The position numbers and the translations under genes were made by a program. This document shows, piece after piece, positions 26,582 to 36,624 of a stretch of DNA of 64,000 bases (within the stretch, counting starts at the first letter, position 1; every line of letters starts with the position of its first letter). The notes under the pieces were generated by a model that was not told the origin of the DNA, ran no database searches, and saw only the letters and a list, made by a program, of their open reading frames with translations. The DNA comes from an uncultured Eubacterium sp. (lineage in GTDB: Bacteria > Bacillota > Clostridia > Lachnospirales > Lachnospiraceae): the NCBI GenBank assembly GCA_947642745.1, contig CANRTU010000002.1:1-64000 (forward strand), given 5' to 3'.

Positions 26582-28519
26582 TCAGACTTCTTCCAGCTGC
26601 GCGGACAGTTCCTCCCAGCGTGTATAGAGTATTTCCAGCTCCTCTTCATGCCGTTGTATTTTAGTATGCAGTTCCATTACCCGGGCGGATATAACCGCTA
26701 CTTCCGGTCTGGCCATTTCCTCTTCCGCCTCCGCTTTTTCCGCTTCCAGCCGGCTGATTCCCGCTTCTGTTTTTTCCAGTTCATTTTCCAGTCTGCGCTT
26801 TGCGGACTGTTGCATCTTTTTTTGTTTCCAGTCGTTTCTGCCACCATCCGTCCGCTCTGCGGACTTTTGTGCAGCCGGCGGCGTCTGTCCGCCTTTTACG
26901 GCTGTATCCCGCAGCGTATCCTTTTTTTCCAGATAATAATCGTAATTTCCAATATAATTAATCAGCGTCCCGTTATGCAGTTCCAGAATTCTGGTGGCCG
27001 TCTTATTGATAAAATACCGGTCATGGGATACAAACAAAACGGTTCCGGCATAGTGCGACAGAGCGTTTTCCAGTATCTCCTTTGAAGTAATATCCAGATG
27101 GTTGGTAGGCTCATCCAGAATCAGAAAATTGGCTTCCGAAAGCATCAGTTTCGCCAAAGATACCCGTCCCCGCTCGCCTCCGCTTAAATCCCCGATTTTC
27201 TTAAACACATCGTCATTAGTAAACAAAAATGCCGCCAGCACATTGCGTATTCTGGTATTGGTAAGTTCCGGATACTCGTCTGATATTTCCTCAAACAGCG
27301 TCTTTTCCATATGCAGTACATGATGCTCCTGGTCGTAATAGCCAATATGCACATTGGTCCCCGTAGTAATAGTACCCTCGTCCGCCTTCAGCGCATCGTT
27401 AAGTATTTTTAATATCGTCGTCTTGCCAGTGCCGTTATTGCCAATCAGCGCTACCCGCTCCCCCCTGTAAATGGAAAAATCCACCTCTTTAAACAACCGG
27501 ATACTGCCAAAAGATTTTGCCAGCCGTTCCACCTGTAACACATCGTTGCCGCTGGTAATGCATGGTTCCAGGGCGATATGGATATCGGTATTGTCATCCA
27601 CCGGTTTTTCCAGCCGTTCGATTTTATCCAGCATTTTTTCCCGGCTCTCCGCCCGCCGGATGGACTTTTCCCGGTTAAAGGACTTAAGCTTTGCGATCAC
27701 TTCTTCCTGGTGGCGGATTTCCTGCTGCTGGTTATACCAGGCCCGCATCTGCGCCTCCCGCAGTTCGGCTTTTTTTGCGGCATAAACCGTATAATTTCCC
27801 CGGTAGCTGTACACCCGGCGCTGGAATACCTCAATCACCTTTGTAACGATTTTGTCCAGAAAATACCGGTCATGGGACACAATCAGCACCGTCCCTTTAT
27901 AATTCAGCAGATAATTTTCCAGCCACTGGATAGACGCCATGTCCAGATGGTTGGTCGGCTCGTCCAGAAGCAGGATATCCGGCTTTGTGACCAGCAGGCG
28001 TCCAAGCGCTACCCTGGTCTTCTGTCCGCCGGAAAGTTCAGAGCTTTTTTTATCAAATTCCCGCTCCTCAAATCCAAGGCCGTATAAAACGCCTGTCACT
28101 TCGCTTTTATACGAATAGCCGTCCGCCAGTTCAAACTGGTGCGTCAGCCGTTCATATTTTTCCATAAACGCTCCCAGATCGTTTTGCTCCACCTGATCCA
28201 TCCGCTCTTCCATCCGGCGAATCTCTTCTTCCATGTCAATCACCGGCTGTTTTGCCGCAAGGACTTCCTCATAGACGGTAAGCCCCTGGTCCATATCCTG
28301 GTTCTGGGCCAGATATCCGATCGTTTTATCCTTTGCCACAGTCACCGTACCCTCGTCCGGTGTGAGCTGGCGGATTATAATTTTTAACAGGGTGGATTTT
28401 CCGGCCCCGTTGATTCCCACAATTGCGGCTTTTTCATGTTCTTCGATATGGAACGAGGCATCTTTTAAAATCTCGTCCACACCAAAAGATTTTGTTATAT
28501 TCTGACAGGAAAGTATCAT
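26582..28519 (-). CDS. ABC-F family ATPase (YdiF-like)
   Basis: This 645-residue protein has two ATP-binding cassettes and no membrane segment. The first has GINGAGKSTLLK and LSGGQKTRVALGRLL, and the second GNNGTGKTTILK and LSGGERGRVSLAKLM. A linker of about 80 residues (PtIM region) lies between, and a charged coiled coil (ENELEKTEAGISRLEAEKAEAEEE) ends the protein. ABC-F proteins act on the ribosome, some giving antibiotic resistance; position next to rex suggests the housekeeping YdiF type. ATG 28519 follows AGAGGAGA, so the TTG two codons upstream is not used. Confidence 0.93.
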   Translation of the reverse strand: MILSCQNITKSFGVDEILKDASFHIEEHEKAAIVGINGAGKSTLLKIIIRQLTPDEGTVTVAKDKTIGYLAQNQDMDQGLTVYEEVLAAKQPVIDMEEEIRRMEERMDQVEQNDLGAFMEKYERLTHQFELADGYSYKSEVTGVLYGLGFEEREFDKKSSELSGGQKTRVALGRLLVTKPDILLLDEPTNHLDMASIQWLENYLLNYKGTVLIVSHDRYFLDKIVTKVIEVFQRRVYSYRGNYTVYAAKKAELREAQMRAWYNQQQEIRHQEEVIAKLKSFNREKSIRRAESREKMLDKIERLEKPVDDNTDIHIALEPCITSGNDVLQVERLAKSFGSIRLFKEVDFSIYRGERVALIGNNGTGKTTILKILNDALKADEGTITTGTNVHIGYYDQEHHVLHMEKTLFEEISDEYPELTNTRIRNVLAAFLFTNDDVFKKIGDLSGGERGRVSLAKLMLSEANFLILDEPTNHLDITSKEILENALSHYAGTVLFVSHDRYFINKTATRILELHNGTLINYIGNYDYYLEKKDTLRDTAVKGGQTPPAAQKSAERTDGGRNDWKQKKMQQSAKRRLENELEKTEAGISRLEAEKAEAEEEMARPEVAVISARVMELHTKIQRHEEELEILYTRWEELSAQLEEV

Positions 28520-28976
28520 GTCCAATCTCCTCTGTATCAGTTTTATTCTGAATGTTTTTCTTTCATTATTTTAAATATTTTGCGGAATATTCTTTCTGAA
28601 ATCTGTATTGCCAGCTAATCCACCTCACATCATCAGCTGGTTTTTTGTAAACGGCACACGCAATGCTATTATAATCAATTATCCGCCGCCCGTCAAATTA
28701 ATACATGGTTATCTTTCATTTTGCGCAACGGATCAGCTGCGGATGGATGTATATTTCCCGGACACCGGGGAAAGGCAGCCGTTCTCTGCCGGCGTTTCCC
28801 GGATCGGATACGGTTTACCGTGGACCGTCGCACTACATGTATCAGCAGCGTGGCCTCCTGTATTATCCTGCCATATAAATAACCGGAATGATACATAATT
28901 TTCCGGGCACATCCTCCGGTGAGAATCAGAACGTAAAAACCAGCCTCCGGTTTGTAAAATATCCATAAAGAAATAG
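28520..28976. other. Intergenic region between the ABC-F gene and the chemoreceptor gene
   Basis: No convincing ORF is present. The region holds the diverged hairpin repeat listed separately at 28702-28857 and the divergent upstream sequences of both genes. The ORFs 28608-28898 and 28693-29097 in the track run through this hairpin sequence and lack ribosome binding sites. Confidence 0.6.
28702..28857. repeat. Diverged dispersed hairpin repeat, copy A
   Basis: ATACATGGTTATCTTTCATTTT, the hairpin CCGGGGAAAGGCAG...CTGCC...TTTCCCGG, and ACATGTAT followed by AGCGTGGC occur in this order. The same blocks in the same order and orientation recur at 54.79-54.95 kb. Both copies lie in regions between divergent genes. 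Confidence 0.6.
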
Positions 28977-29004
28977 TTGTATCTTTTGTCAAAAATGGTA
29001 TAAT
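28977..29004 (+). promoter_or_regulatory. Promoter of the chemoreceptor gene
   Basis: TTGTAT (28977-28982) and TATAAT (28999-29004) with 16-bp spacing. It leaves a leader of about 258 nt before the start codon, in which no known riboswitch was recognised. Confidence 0.6.
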
Positions 29005-29268
29005 AAATATGGAGATAACGGCATCCCCCACCTGATACCTGCCGTATGCGAAAACAGGACCAGTCTGAGGAGATAAGATTCCAACGGACATTGACAACCG
29101 AATATTGTATTGTATCTAAGCTGTTTGAAAATAAAGACAAATCTGTATGTTTCCAATCTGCCAGACGCCTTACAAAGGCAGACCCGTATCAGGCAGATAT
29201 ACAGTAAAAGAGCCGCATTCCATGGCCACCCATATATCAAATAAAAAAGATAGAAGGAAGAGTGAACA

Positions 29269-30957
29269 ATGGTTAACAAATTAAAAAATATGAAAGTCGC
29301 ACAAAAGCTGCGGTACGGATTTACGCTGGTCGTGATTCTTGGCAGCATTTCAGGTATTTTAGGATTACTGATTATTGAATACTGTAATATCAGTTATAAC
29401 AACGCACTGATCACCACCGGGTTTTCCCAGGGTGAGATTGGTATATTCAGTACACGTCTGGGTAAGGAACCCACGGTCATCCGGGAAATGATTCTGGTAA
29501 AAGATATAGATGAAGTGAAAAAGTCAGATGAAGAACTGACTGAACTCAAACAGAAAACTGATGAAGCGTACGTCGCTATGAAAAAACACTGCAAAACAGC
29601 AAAAGAACTGGCATACATAGATCTGATTGAAGAGCAGCTGCCGGCGTATCGTGAGATATTTGACGAAGTAAAAAACCTGGCCCTGGCCAGCAAAGACGAA
29701 GAAGCCCTGGATCTTCTGCTTCAGGAAGGAAAGCCGATCTATAAAGAATTAACAGATACCATTACAGCCCTGATCCAGCTGAATGTGGATTACGGCAACC
29801 AGGCTTCCAGCCGTCTGACCATTCAGACTTATATCATGATGGGACTAATGCTTGCGTTTATTATCATCGCCATACTGATTTCATCAAAAGTATCCAAAAC
29901 TATCGCAAAACTATTTGTAGAACCTATTCTCAACATCCAGTCTTCCACTGCGGAACTGGCGGAAGGGCATCTGGATGTCCATGTGGAAAAACTGTGTCCG
30001 GATGAAATCGGCGAGATGACAGATTCCTTCAACTCCGCCATCTCCACGCTCCGGACTTATATTACAGAATTAAGCCGTGTCATGAATGAAATGGCCAGCG
30101 GAAATTTCGCAGTAACAGCTAAAATGGAATTCAAAGGTGAATTTAGTGAACTGAACACCGCTATTATCAAGATTACAGATTCTCTGAGCGAAACACTTGG
30201 TAATATTTACGACGCCTCCAACCAGGTTTCCATGGGCGCCAGCCAGATGTCAGAAAGCGCCCAGGCCCTGGCGGAAGGAGCCACTGACCAGGCAGCTTCC
30301 GTGGAAGAGCTGACAGCCACTATCCAGGATATTACAGAAGCGGTTATCAACAGTTCCGAACGGGCAAACGAATCTTACCGCAATGCGGAGCTGTTCAAAC
30401 AGAACGCAGAAGAAAGCAACGAAGATATCAGACACTTAAATCATGCCATGGAGCGTATTAACGCAACATCCAAAGAAATCGCCAATATTATTACCGCCAT
30501 TGAAGATATCGCTTCCCAGACGAACCTTCTTTCCCTGAACGCTTCCATTGAGGCGGCCAGAGCCGGTGAAGCCGGAAAAGGATTTGCGGTGGTGGCTGAC
30601 CAGATTGGCAAACTGGCGTCAGACAGCGCCAATTCAGCCAATGATACCAAAAAACTCATTGAGAATTCCCTTCGGGAAATCGAACATGGCAATGAGATTA
30701 CTATCAAAGCCACAAATGCCATTGAATCTGTTATTCAGGGAATTGCCACCCTGGCGGATTCTACAAGTGAGATCAGCAGCCTGTCCGGTACACAGGCAGA
30801 GTCCATGAAACAACTGGAAGCAGGTGTGGAACAGATCTCAGAAGTAATCCAGAATAATTCAGCCGCTGCGGAACAGACCTCTGCTACCAGCCAGGAGTTA
30901 TCCGCACAGTCTGAAAGCCTGGAACAGTTAGTCGGACAATTTACTTTAAAGAAATAA
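29269..30957 (+). CDS. Methyl-accepting chemotaxis protein
   Basis: This 562-residue receptor has a membrane helix at residues 17-38, an extracytoplasmic four-helix-bundle sensor (residues 40-185), a second helix ([18 protein letters not shown]), a HAMP domain (residues 212-268), and a long cytoplasmic coiled coil. The signalling hairpin tip is [24 protein letters not shown], the most conserved part of the family. It would pass ligand signals to CheA/CheW. No che or flagellar gene is nearby, so it is an orphan receptor here and its ligand is unknown. GGAAGAG lies before ATG 29269, and a terminator shared with icd follows. Confidence 0.93.
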   Translation: MVNKLKNMKVAQKLRYGFTLVVILGSISGILGLLIIEYCNISYNNALITTGFSQGEIGIFSTRLGKEPTVIREMILVKDIDEVKKSDEELTELKQKTDEAYVAMKKHCKTAKELAYIDLIEEQLPAYREIFDEVKNLALASKDEEALDLLLQEGKPIYKELTDTITALIQLNVDYGNQASSRLTIQTYIMMGLMLAFIIIAILISSKVSKTIAKLFVEPILNIQSSTAELAEGHLDVHVEKLCPDEIGEMTDSFNSAISTLRTYITELSRVMNEMASGNFAVTAKMEFKGEFSELNTAIIKITDSLSETLGNIYDASNQVSMGASQMSESAQALAEGATDQAASVEELTATIQDITEAVINSSERANESYRNAELFKQNAEESNEDIRHLNHAMERINATSKEIANIITAIEDIASQTNLLSLNASIEAARAGEAGKGFAVVADQIGKLASDSANSANDTKKLIENSLREIEHGNEITIKATNAIESVIQGIATLADSTSEISSLSGTQAESMKQLEAGVEQISEVIQNNSAAAEQTSATSQELSAQSESLEQLVGQFTLKK

Positions 30958-31014
30958 ACTTATTCTTAAACAACTTATATACAATGCATACTGGTTCAGA
31001 TTTTTCAACCGTAA

Positions 31015-31061
31015 AAAACAGCTGCGGGACCGCATCGTCATGCGATCCACGCAGCTGTTTT
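31015..31061. terminator. Bidirectional terminator between the chemoreceptor gene and icd
   Basis: AAAACAGCTGCG (31015-31026) and CGCAGCTGTTTT (31050-31061) are perfect arms, with an inner CGCAT/ATGCG stem. A/T runs on both sides allow use by both convergent genes. Confidence 0.8.
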
Positions 31062-31095
31062 CGTCTATAGCGTCCGGAACATGCCCGAAACATCT

Positions 31096-32307
31096 TCAGG
31101 CATATTTTTTCTGCAGCTGTTCCCGGACTGCCCGGATAAATCCTTCACTGCTAAGTACAACCGGATCTTTCAGTTCCGTAATCAGTGCCAGATCTTTTGT
31201 CATTTTTCCGGATTCGATGGTTTCCACACATGCCGCTTCCAGATTGTCCGCAAAATCCTGCAGCTCTTTCAGATGATCCAGCTCTCCCCTCTTTCGCAGC
31301 GCACCGGTCCAGGCAAAGATCGTCGCTACGGAATTTGTAGAAGTCTCCTCCCCTTTCAGATGATTATAATAGTGGCGCTGAACCGTACCGTGAGCCGCTT
31401 CATACTCATATACGCCTTCCGGGGATACAAGCACGGAAGTCATCATTGCCAGAGATCCACATGCGGAAGAGATCATGTCGCTCATTACATCCCCGTCATA
31501 ATTTTTACATGCCCAGATAAAACCGCCAGAAGATTTCATCACACGGGCCACCGCATCGTCAATCAGCGTATAAAAATAAGTAATGCCCGCCTGTTCAAAC
31601 CGTTCTTTGTATTCCTTATCAAAAACTTCCTGGAAAATATCTTTAAATGTATGATCGTATTTCTTTGAAATCGTATCCTTAGTGGCAAACCACAGATCCT
31701 GCCGGATATCCAGGGCGTAATTAAAACAGCTTCTCGCAAAACTCTCAATGGACGTTTTTACATTATGCTGTCCCTGAATAATGCCCGGACCGTCAAATTC
31801 AAAAATCGTCTCCTTCGTCTGCGTACCGTCCGCTGCTGTAAATACCAGCTCCGCTTTTCCGGCTCCGGGTATTTTCATTTCCACATTTTTATATACATCC
31901 CCATAAGCGTGTCTGGCAATGGTAATCGGTTTTTCCCAGTTTTTCACACATGGTTCTATTCCTTTTACTTTTATCGGCGTACGGAACACCGTACCGTCCA
32001 GAATCGCCCGGATTGTACCGTTGGGACTTTTCCACATCTCTTTTAAGTCATATTCTTCCACCCTTGCCGCATTTGGCGTGATCGTGGCACACTTTACAGC
32101 GACCCCGTATTTTCTTGTGGCATTGGCGGAATCAATGGTCACCTGATCGTTCGTCTCATTTCTGCATCCCAGTCCCAGATCATAATATTCCGTCTTTAAT
32201 TCAATAAATGGAAGCAGCAGTTCGTCTTTGATCATCTTCCAGAGAATTCTGGTCATTTCATCGCCGTCCATTTCCACCAGCGGCGTGTTCATCTTAATCT
32301 TTTCCAT
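31096..32307 (-). CDS. icd: Isocitrate dehydrogenase (NADP-type)
   Basis: This 403-residue protein begins MEKIKMNTPLVEMDGDEMTRILWKMI and shows YYDLGLGCRNETNDQVT and SPNGTIRAILDGTVFR, marking the subfamily of eukaryote-like homodimeric NADP-dependent enzymes. The metal and substrate region is DDAVARVMKSSGGFIWACKNYDGD and the cofactor loop EAAHGTVQRHYY. It makes 2-oxoglutarate, mainly for glutamate synthesis in fermenters. gltA is also in this window at 62 kb, though not in the same operon. GACAGGAGG precedes the start. Confidence 0.95.
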   Translation of the reverse strand: MEKIKMNTPLVEMDGDEMTRILWKMIKDELLLPFIELKTEYYDLGLGCRNETNDQVTIDSANATRKYGVAVKCATITPNAARVEEYDLKEMWKSPNGTIRAILDGTVFRTPIKVKGIEPCVKNWEKPITIARHAYGDVYKNVEMKIPGAGKAELVFTAADGTQTKETIFEFDGPGIIQGQHNVKTSIESFARSCFNYALDIRQDLWFATKDTISKKYDHTFKDIFQEVFDKEYKERFEQAGITYFYTLIDDAVARVMKSSGGFIWACKNYDGDVMSDMISSACGSLAMMTSVLVSPEGVYEYEAAHGTVQRHYYNHLKGEETSTNSVATIFAWTGALRKRGELDHLKELQDFADNLEAACVETIESGKMTKDLALITELKDPVVLSSEGFIRAVREQLQKKYA

Positions 32308-32375
32308 GGATACTTTTCCTCCTGTCCTTTCACAACTGCACTGTATATAGATGTCTGTTCGTCTGCACGTGTTTC

Positions 32376-32405
32376 ATTGTATACAGATTCCGGCATATTT
32401 GTCAA
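32376..32405 (-). promoter_or_regulatory. icd promoter
   Basis: TTGACA (32400-32405) and TACAAT (32376-32381) with 18-bp spacing, about 70 bp upstream of the icd start. TATACA overlapping the -10 would give a 16-bp spacer. Confidence 0.65.
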
Positions 32406-32523
32406 TGCATGTCCTGGAATAAATGCGATTAAAATTTCACGGAACTGGAAAAATATCTGGAAACCTATACAAGCTGCCTACATATGATGAATCATAAACA
32501 AAATAAAACATGGAGGCAATCAT

Positions 32524-32778
32524 ATGAGTGATTTAGCTGCTACAAACTGTGGATGTGGAGAAAGCAATGGATGTTCCAACGGATCTTTTATCTGGATTAT
32601 CCTGTTACTGTTCTGCTGCTGTGGTAACGGCGGTGGTATCATTGGCGGCGGTGGCAGCTGCGGCGGCGGCTGCGGCAGCGGTGGCAATGACTGCGGATGT
32701 ATCTGGCTGATCCTGCTGCTTCTGTGCTGCTGTGGTAATGGCAGCAGCGGCGGCTGTGGCGGTGGATTCTTCTGCTAA
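32524..32778 (+). CDS. Small Cys/Gly-rich protein with duplicated hydrophobic-CCCG segment
   Basis: This 84-residue protein consists of two copies of a unit: a CGCG/NDCGC start, a hydrophobic stretch (FIWIILLLFCCCGNG, then CIWLILLLLCCCGNG), and a Gly/Cys-rich tail (GGGGSCGGGCGSGG). It holds about 20 cysteines. Databases often label such clostridial proteins as chorion class high-cysteine HCB protein 13, a name based on composition only. A spore surface or membrane-associated cross-linking role is my inference. ATGGAGG gives a strong ribosome binding site, and a bidirectional terminator follows. Confidence 0.85.
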   Translation: MSDLAATNCGCGESNGCSNGSFIWIILLLFCCCGNGGGIIGGGGSCGGGCGSGGNDCGCIWLILLLLCCCGNGSSGGCGGGFFC

Positions 32779-32878
32779 TTCCACAGGCAAAAATTCCGGG
32801 AAGACCGTCTGCTGTTTTCCCGGAACACACAAAAAGGATAAATAAAAAATAGTTTAATGGCTCACGCCATTGGAAAAT

Positions 32879-32912
32879 AAAACGGCTGCCGGAAATTCCG
32901 GCAGCCGTTTTT
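32879..32912. terminator. Bidirectional terminator
   Basis: The 14-bp perfect stem AAAACGGCTGCCGG/CCGGCAGCCGTTTT (32879-32892 and 32898-32911) with loop AAATT ends the Cys-rich gene on the plus strand and the small ORFs at 33.0-33.2 kb on the minus strand. Confidence 0.85.
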
Positions 32913-33040
32913 ACATGACTGGCAACAGAGCGCCAGAAACAGCCGCATATACCAGACACTGATTCCAGACGTCTGGTATATGCGGTCAGTGAAAAGTTCC
33001 AGCATTCCCCGGACGTCCGGGAAATCATAAACAGACCTCT

Positions 33041-33190
33041 TTATGATTCTTCCTGTCCCTGCTCCTGCTCCTTTTGTCTGTTATGAACGGCTTCCATCTG
33101 CCGGATCTGCTCCAGGGAGAGGTTTTTGCGCCTCATGCACGCTTCATCCACACTATATACTTTATTTCCTTCAATAATCAGTTTTCCCAT
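33041..33190 (-). CDS. Hypothetical small protein, 49 residues
   Basis: This ORF is too short for the track. It reads MGKLIIEGNKVYSVDEACM and ends in a Gln/Glu-rich tail (KEQEQGQEES). Its ATG overlaps the TGA of the 18-codon ORF upstream (TGATG), a classic arrangement for coupled translation; an in-frame GTG at 33193 is an alternative start. Composition looks protein-like: a short beta-type start, then a basic amphipathic helix (MRRKNLSLEQIRQMEAVHN). The family is not recognised. The shared terminator at 32.88 kb lies downstream. Confidence 0.65.
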   Translation of the reverse strand: MGKLIIEGNKVYSVDEACMRRKNLSLEQIRQMEAVHNRQKEQEQGQEES

Positions 33191-33246
33191 CACATTTTTC
33201 TTTTCCCCGTTTTTCTTTTTCTGTCTTTTTGACCTGTATTTTTCAT
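33190..33246 (-). CDS. Basic 18-residue leader ORF
   Basis: ATG 33246 follows an excellent AAGGAGG site with 9-base spacing and encodes MKNTGQKDRKRKTGKRKM, then TGA. It is extremely basic. Because its stop overlaps the next start, it probably serves as a translational leader for the 49-residue protein, or it is a functional micropeptide. A TATAAT-like sequence lies about 25 bp upstream. Confidence 0.5.
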   Translation of the reverse strand: MKNTGQKDRKRKTGKRKM

Positions 33247-33365
33247 GACTAAATACCTCCTTATCTTATATTATATATCCAGACATGAATTTGGTCACGA
33301 AATTCTGTGCAGACAGTCATATCTTCCATCAGAAATACATACATTAAATAAAAAAAGGAACATTT

Positions 33366-33698
33366 ATGGACAACAACTACATACCAACCGCCTATGACGA
33401 AAAAATCCAGAGCAGGGATCTGAATATTTTAAAAACCGCCCTGCCGTATATGAACGGATCACACCAGAAAGAAATACTGATGCTGATTAAATCCCTGGAA
33501 CTGAAAAAGTCCCTGGAACTGGTTAACAACAGTGAATCCTCTCTTTCGATTATGTCTGCGGAAAGCCCGATGGAAAACACCCTGAACATGCTCAATGACA
33601 TCCGTCAGTTCTGTAATGAACGGGAACAGGAACACATTGACCTGATGATCAACCTGTTTTCCATGTTTTCCACCTGTGGAACGATGTTTTCATCCTGA
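33366..33698 (+). CDS. Hypothetical helical protein, 110 residues
   Basis: This soluble, mostly helical protein has the core segment SRDLNILKTALPYMNGSHQKEILMLIKSLELKK and a C-terminal amphipathic helix (EREQEHIDLMINLFSMFSTCG). AAAAGGAAC lies before ATG 33366. No name is known to me, but the core has the look of a conserved clostridial family found in small-gene pairs. It is followed at 100 bp by another small helical protein in the same direction, which suggests a joint role. Confidence 0.75.
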   Translation: MDNNYIPTAYDEKIQSRDLNILKTALPYMNGSHQKEILMLIKSLELKKSLELVNNSESSLSIMSAESPMENTLNMLNDIRQFCNEREQEHIDLMINLFSMFSTCGTMFSS

Positions 33699-33797
33699 TC
33701 CCTGCACTTTTGTGGGTGCGAACCATATATTATAAGTATCATATAATATATTATCCTGTCTTTTCTAATCTGATAAATCAAATAAAATGGAGGGCTT

Positions 33798-34076
33798 ATG
33801 AACTTTGACGATGTATTCAATGCGCAAAATACGAAGGGGATTTCCCCGGAAAAACTGGCGTTTCTAAAAGCCATGTCCAGCCGGCAGGCAGGCGGTAATG
33901 CGCAGGAAATGATGGCAGCGCTTATGTCTGCCCAGGGAAACGCAAAAAAACAGGGCGTATCCTTCAGTGAACAGGAACGTGATCTTATGCTGGAGCTTCT
34001 GCTGAATAACCTCTCGCCGGAAGAAGGAAAAAAGGCCCGCAGTATGATACAGATGATGAAAAAAATGAAACGGTAG
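33798..34076 (+). CDS. Hypothetical helical protein, 92 residues
   Basis: This 92-residue protein begins MNFDDVFNAQNTKGISPEKLAFLKAM. It has a Met/Ala/Gln-rich middle (AQEMMAALMSAQGN) and a basic, Met-rich C-terminus (SMIQMMKKMKR). ATGGAGGGCTT gives a strong ribosome binding site. The AT-rich gap upstream contains inverted AT repeats (ATATATTAT...ATAATATAT). No domain is recognised. It may act with the preceding 110-residue protein. A terminator follows immediately. Confidence 0.75.
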   Translation: MNFDDVFNAQNTKGISPEKLAFLKAMSSRQAGGNAQEMMAALMSAQGNAKKQGVSFSEQERDLMLELLLNNLSPEEGKKARSMIQMMKKMKR

Positions 34077-34123
34077 CCGGTTCTTCCGGCCGGAAATACT
34101 TCCGGCTGGAAAGACCGTTTTTA
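34077..34123 (+). terminator. Terminator after the small helical gene pair
   Basis: CGGTTCTTCCGG and its imperfect partner CCGGCTGGAAAGACCG form a hairpin followed by TTTTT. It may also serve leuS from the other side. Confidence 0.65.
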
Positions 34124-34170
34124 TGACTCATAAACAATCCGCACCGGATGCCCTGCTTTTTGCGGATCAG

Positions 34171-36588
34171 TTATTTCTGCACCAGGTTTACGATTCTGCC
34201 GGGCACATAGATTTCTTTTACAAGCGTACCGGTGAGCCTGTCTGCCACTGCTTCTTTTCCAAGGGCGATGGCTTCTTCTTTCGGTGTGTCTTTCGCAATC
34301 TTAATGGTGGCTTTCACCCGGCCATTAATCTGCACGGCGATTTCTATCGTATTTTCTACCGTTTTAGCCTCGTCGTATTCCGGCCAGGATGTCTGGTAGA
34401 GCCGTCCGCCGTATCCAAGCGTTTCCCATAATTCTTCGGTCAGATGTGGCGCCACCGGATTTAACAGGGTCAGAAGCGTCTTATATTCATCCCCGGTCAC
34501 ACTGCCTTTTTTATAGAAGTCATTAATGAGCGCCATCATTGCCGCAATGGCTGTATTGTATTTCAGGTTTTCAAAATCGCCGCTTACTTTCTTAATGGTC
34601 TGGTGCATGACTGTCTCAAGCTCTTTGGAGTAGCCGCTTTCTTTTGTTACCAGATCCTGCAGCTTCCATACCCGCTCCAGAAACCGGCGGCATCCCTTTA
34701 CCCCGTCTTCAGACCAGGAAGCAGACAGCTCAAAGGCTCCGATAAACATCTCATACGTACGTAGCGTATCCGCCCCATAATCCCGGACAATATCATCCGG
34801 ATTGACAACATTTCCCCTGGACTTGGACATCTTTTCCCCGTTTTCACCCAGAATCATTCCATGGGACGTCCGCTTCTGGTACGGCTCTTTACATGGTACG
34901 ACTCCCTGGTCATAAAGAAATCTGTGCCAGAATCTGGAATACAGCAAATGCAGCGTGGTATGCTCCATCCCTCCGTTGTACCAGTCAACCGGCATCCAGT
35001 AGTCCAGCGCTTCTTTACCGGCCAGCGCCGTTTCATTCAATGGATCTGTATAACGCAGAAAATACCAGGAAGATCCAGCCCACTGGGGCATGGTGTCTGT
35101 CTCCCGTTTTGCCGGTCCGCCGCAGCACGGGCACGTCGTATTCACCCAGTCTGTCATGGCAGCCAGCGGGGACTCCCCGTTATCCGACGGCATATAGCTG
35201 TCTACTTCCGGCAGCTCCAGCGGCAGCTGTGACTCATCCACCGGTACAAATCCGCATGTTTCACATTCCACCACCGGAACCGGCTCTCCCCAGTACCGCT
35301 GGCGGGAAAATACCCAGTCTCTTAATTTATAATTTACTTTTGCCGTACCAAGCTGGCGTTCTTCCAGCCAGGCGATCATTTTCTTCTGGGCGTCCGCCAC
35401 TTCCATGCCGTTTATAAAATCAGAATTAATCAGTACTCCGGTAGCCGTATCTGTAAAGGCTCCTGTGGAAATATCCGTTTCCCGGTCTTTTTTTGTCACT
35501 ACCTGTACCATTGGAATGCCGAATTTATGGGCAAATTCCCAGTCTCTTTCATCATGGGCCGGCACTGCCATAATTGCCCCGGTACCGTAAGACATCAGTA
35601 CATAATCGGAAATCCATACCGGAATTTCCCTCTGGTTCACCGGATTGATGGCGGTTAAGCCGTCTATGCGCACGCCTGTCTTGTCTTTAGCCAGTTCCGC
35701 CCGTTCAAAGTCGGATTTACGTGCTGCCTGCTCCCTGTATGCCTGAATTTCGTCCCAGTTATTTAATTCAGATTTATATTTATCAATTAACGGGTGTTCC
35801 GGAGATAATACCATATAGGTGGCCCCAAAGAGCGTATCGCATCTGGTAGTATAAATACGCAGTTTGTCTTCTTTTCCTTTAATGGCAAAATCCACTTCCG
35901 CTCCCGTAGATTTTCCAATCCAGTTCTTCTGCTGGACTTTTACCCGTTCAATATAATCTACATCTTTTAAGCCTTCAATTAATTTTTCCGCATAGTCTGT
36001 TATCTTTAACATCCATTCGCTTTTAACCTTGCGTACAACCGGAGAGCCACACCGCTCGCAGGCGCCGTTTACCACTTCTTCGTTGGCCAGTCCCACTTTA
36101 CAGCTGGTACACCAGTTAATTGGCATTTCTTTTTTATAAGCAAGTCCGGCTTTGAATAATTTCAAAAAGATCCACTGGGTCCATTTATAATAAGCCGGGT
36201 CTGTCGTATTCACTTCCCTCTCCCAGTCGAACGAATATCCTAAAGAATGGAGCTGGTTTTTAAAATGCGCTATGTTATTTTTTGTCACGATTTTTGGATG
36301 TATTTTATTTTTGATGGCGTAGTTTTCTGTAGGCAGCCCGAACGCATCCCAGCCCATGGGATATAAGACATTGTACCCCTGCATCCGGCGTTTACGTGCC
36401 ACGATATCCAGCGCCGTATACGGCCTTGGATGTCCTACATGCAGGCCCTGTCCGGATGGATATGGAAACTCCACCAGCGCATAATATTTCGGCCTGGAAT
36501 AATCGTCTGTCGCAGCAAATGCTTTTTCATTATCCCAGATTTCCTGCCATTTTTTTTCGACCACTTTGTGATTATATATTTCTGACAT
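34171..36588 (-). CDS. leuS: Leucyl-tRNA synthetase
   Basis: This 805-residue class I synthetase has the HIGH motif as GLHVGH within [18 protein letters not shown], a CP1 editing insertion ([18 protein letters not shown]), the KMSKS loop ([10 protein letters not shown]), and a C-terminal anticodon-binding and tail domain. It charges tRNA-Leu. ATG 36588 follows ATGGAGGAAAAT; the 20-residue extension of the track is rejected. No T-box is visible upstream, unlike pheST, but the promoter carries a palindrome near the start site. Confidence 0.97.
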   Translation of the reverse strand: MSEIYNHKVVEKKWQEIWDNEKAFAATDDYSRPKYYALVEFPYPSGQGLHVGHPRPYTALDIVARKRRMQGYNVLYPMGWDAFGLPTENYAIKNKIHPKIVTKNNIAHFKNQLHSLGYSFDWEREVNTTDPAYYKWTQWIFLKLFKAGLAYKKEMPINWCTSCKVGLANEEVVNGACERCGSPVVRKVKSEWMLKITDYAEKLIEGLKDVDYIERVKVQQKNWIGKSTGAEVDFAIKGKEDKLRIYTTRCDTLFGATYMVLSPEHPLIDKYKSELNNWDEIQAYREQAARKSDFERAELAKDKTGVRIDGLTAINPVNQREIPVWISDYVLMSYGTGAIMAVPAHDERDWEFAHKFGIPMVQVVTKKDRETDISTGAFTDTATGVLINSDFINGMEVADAQKKMIAWLEERQLGTAKVNYKLRDWVFSRQRYWGEPVPVVECETCGFVPVDESQLPLELPEVDSYMPSDNGESPLAAMTDWVNTTCPCCGGPAKRETDTMPQWAGSSWYFLRYTDPLNETALAGKEALDYWMPVDWYNGGMEHTTLHLLYSRFWHRFLYDQGVVPCKEPYQKRTSHGMILGENGEKMSKSRGNVVNPDDIVRDYGADTLRTYEMFIGAFELSASWSEDGVKGCRRFLERVWKLQDLVTKESGYSKELETVMHQTIKKVSGDFENLKYNTAIAAMMALINDFYKKGSVTGDEYKTLLTLLNPVAPHLTEELWETLGYGGRLYQTSWPEYDEAKTVENTIEIAVQINGRVKATIKIAKDTPKEEAIALGKEAVADRLTGTLVKEIYVPGRIVNLVQK

Positions 36589-36624
36589 ATTTTCCTCCAT
36601 CTGCTGACAAACAGCAAAAAATAA

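Noticed and set aside
28608-28898. Plus-strand ORF of 96 codons upstream of the chemoreceptor gene
   Set aside because: It crosses the palindromic repeat, has no ribosome site, and reads unlike a protein.
29010-29268. Possible c-di-GMP riboswitch in the chemoreceptor leader
   Set aside because: The conserved GGCAAA and GACGCAAAGCC-type core of GEMM RNAs is absent.
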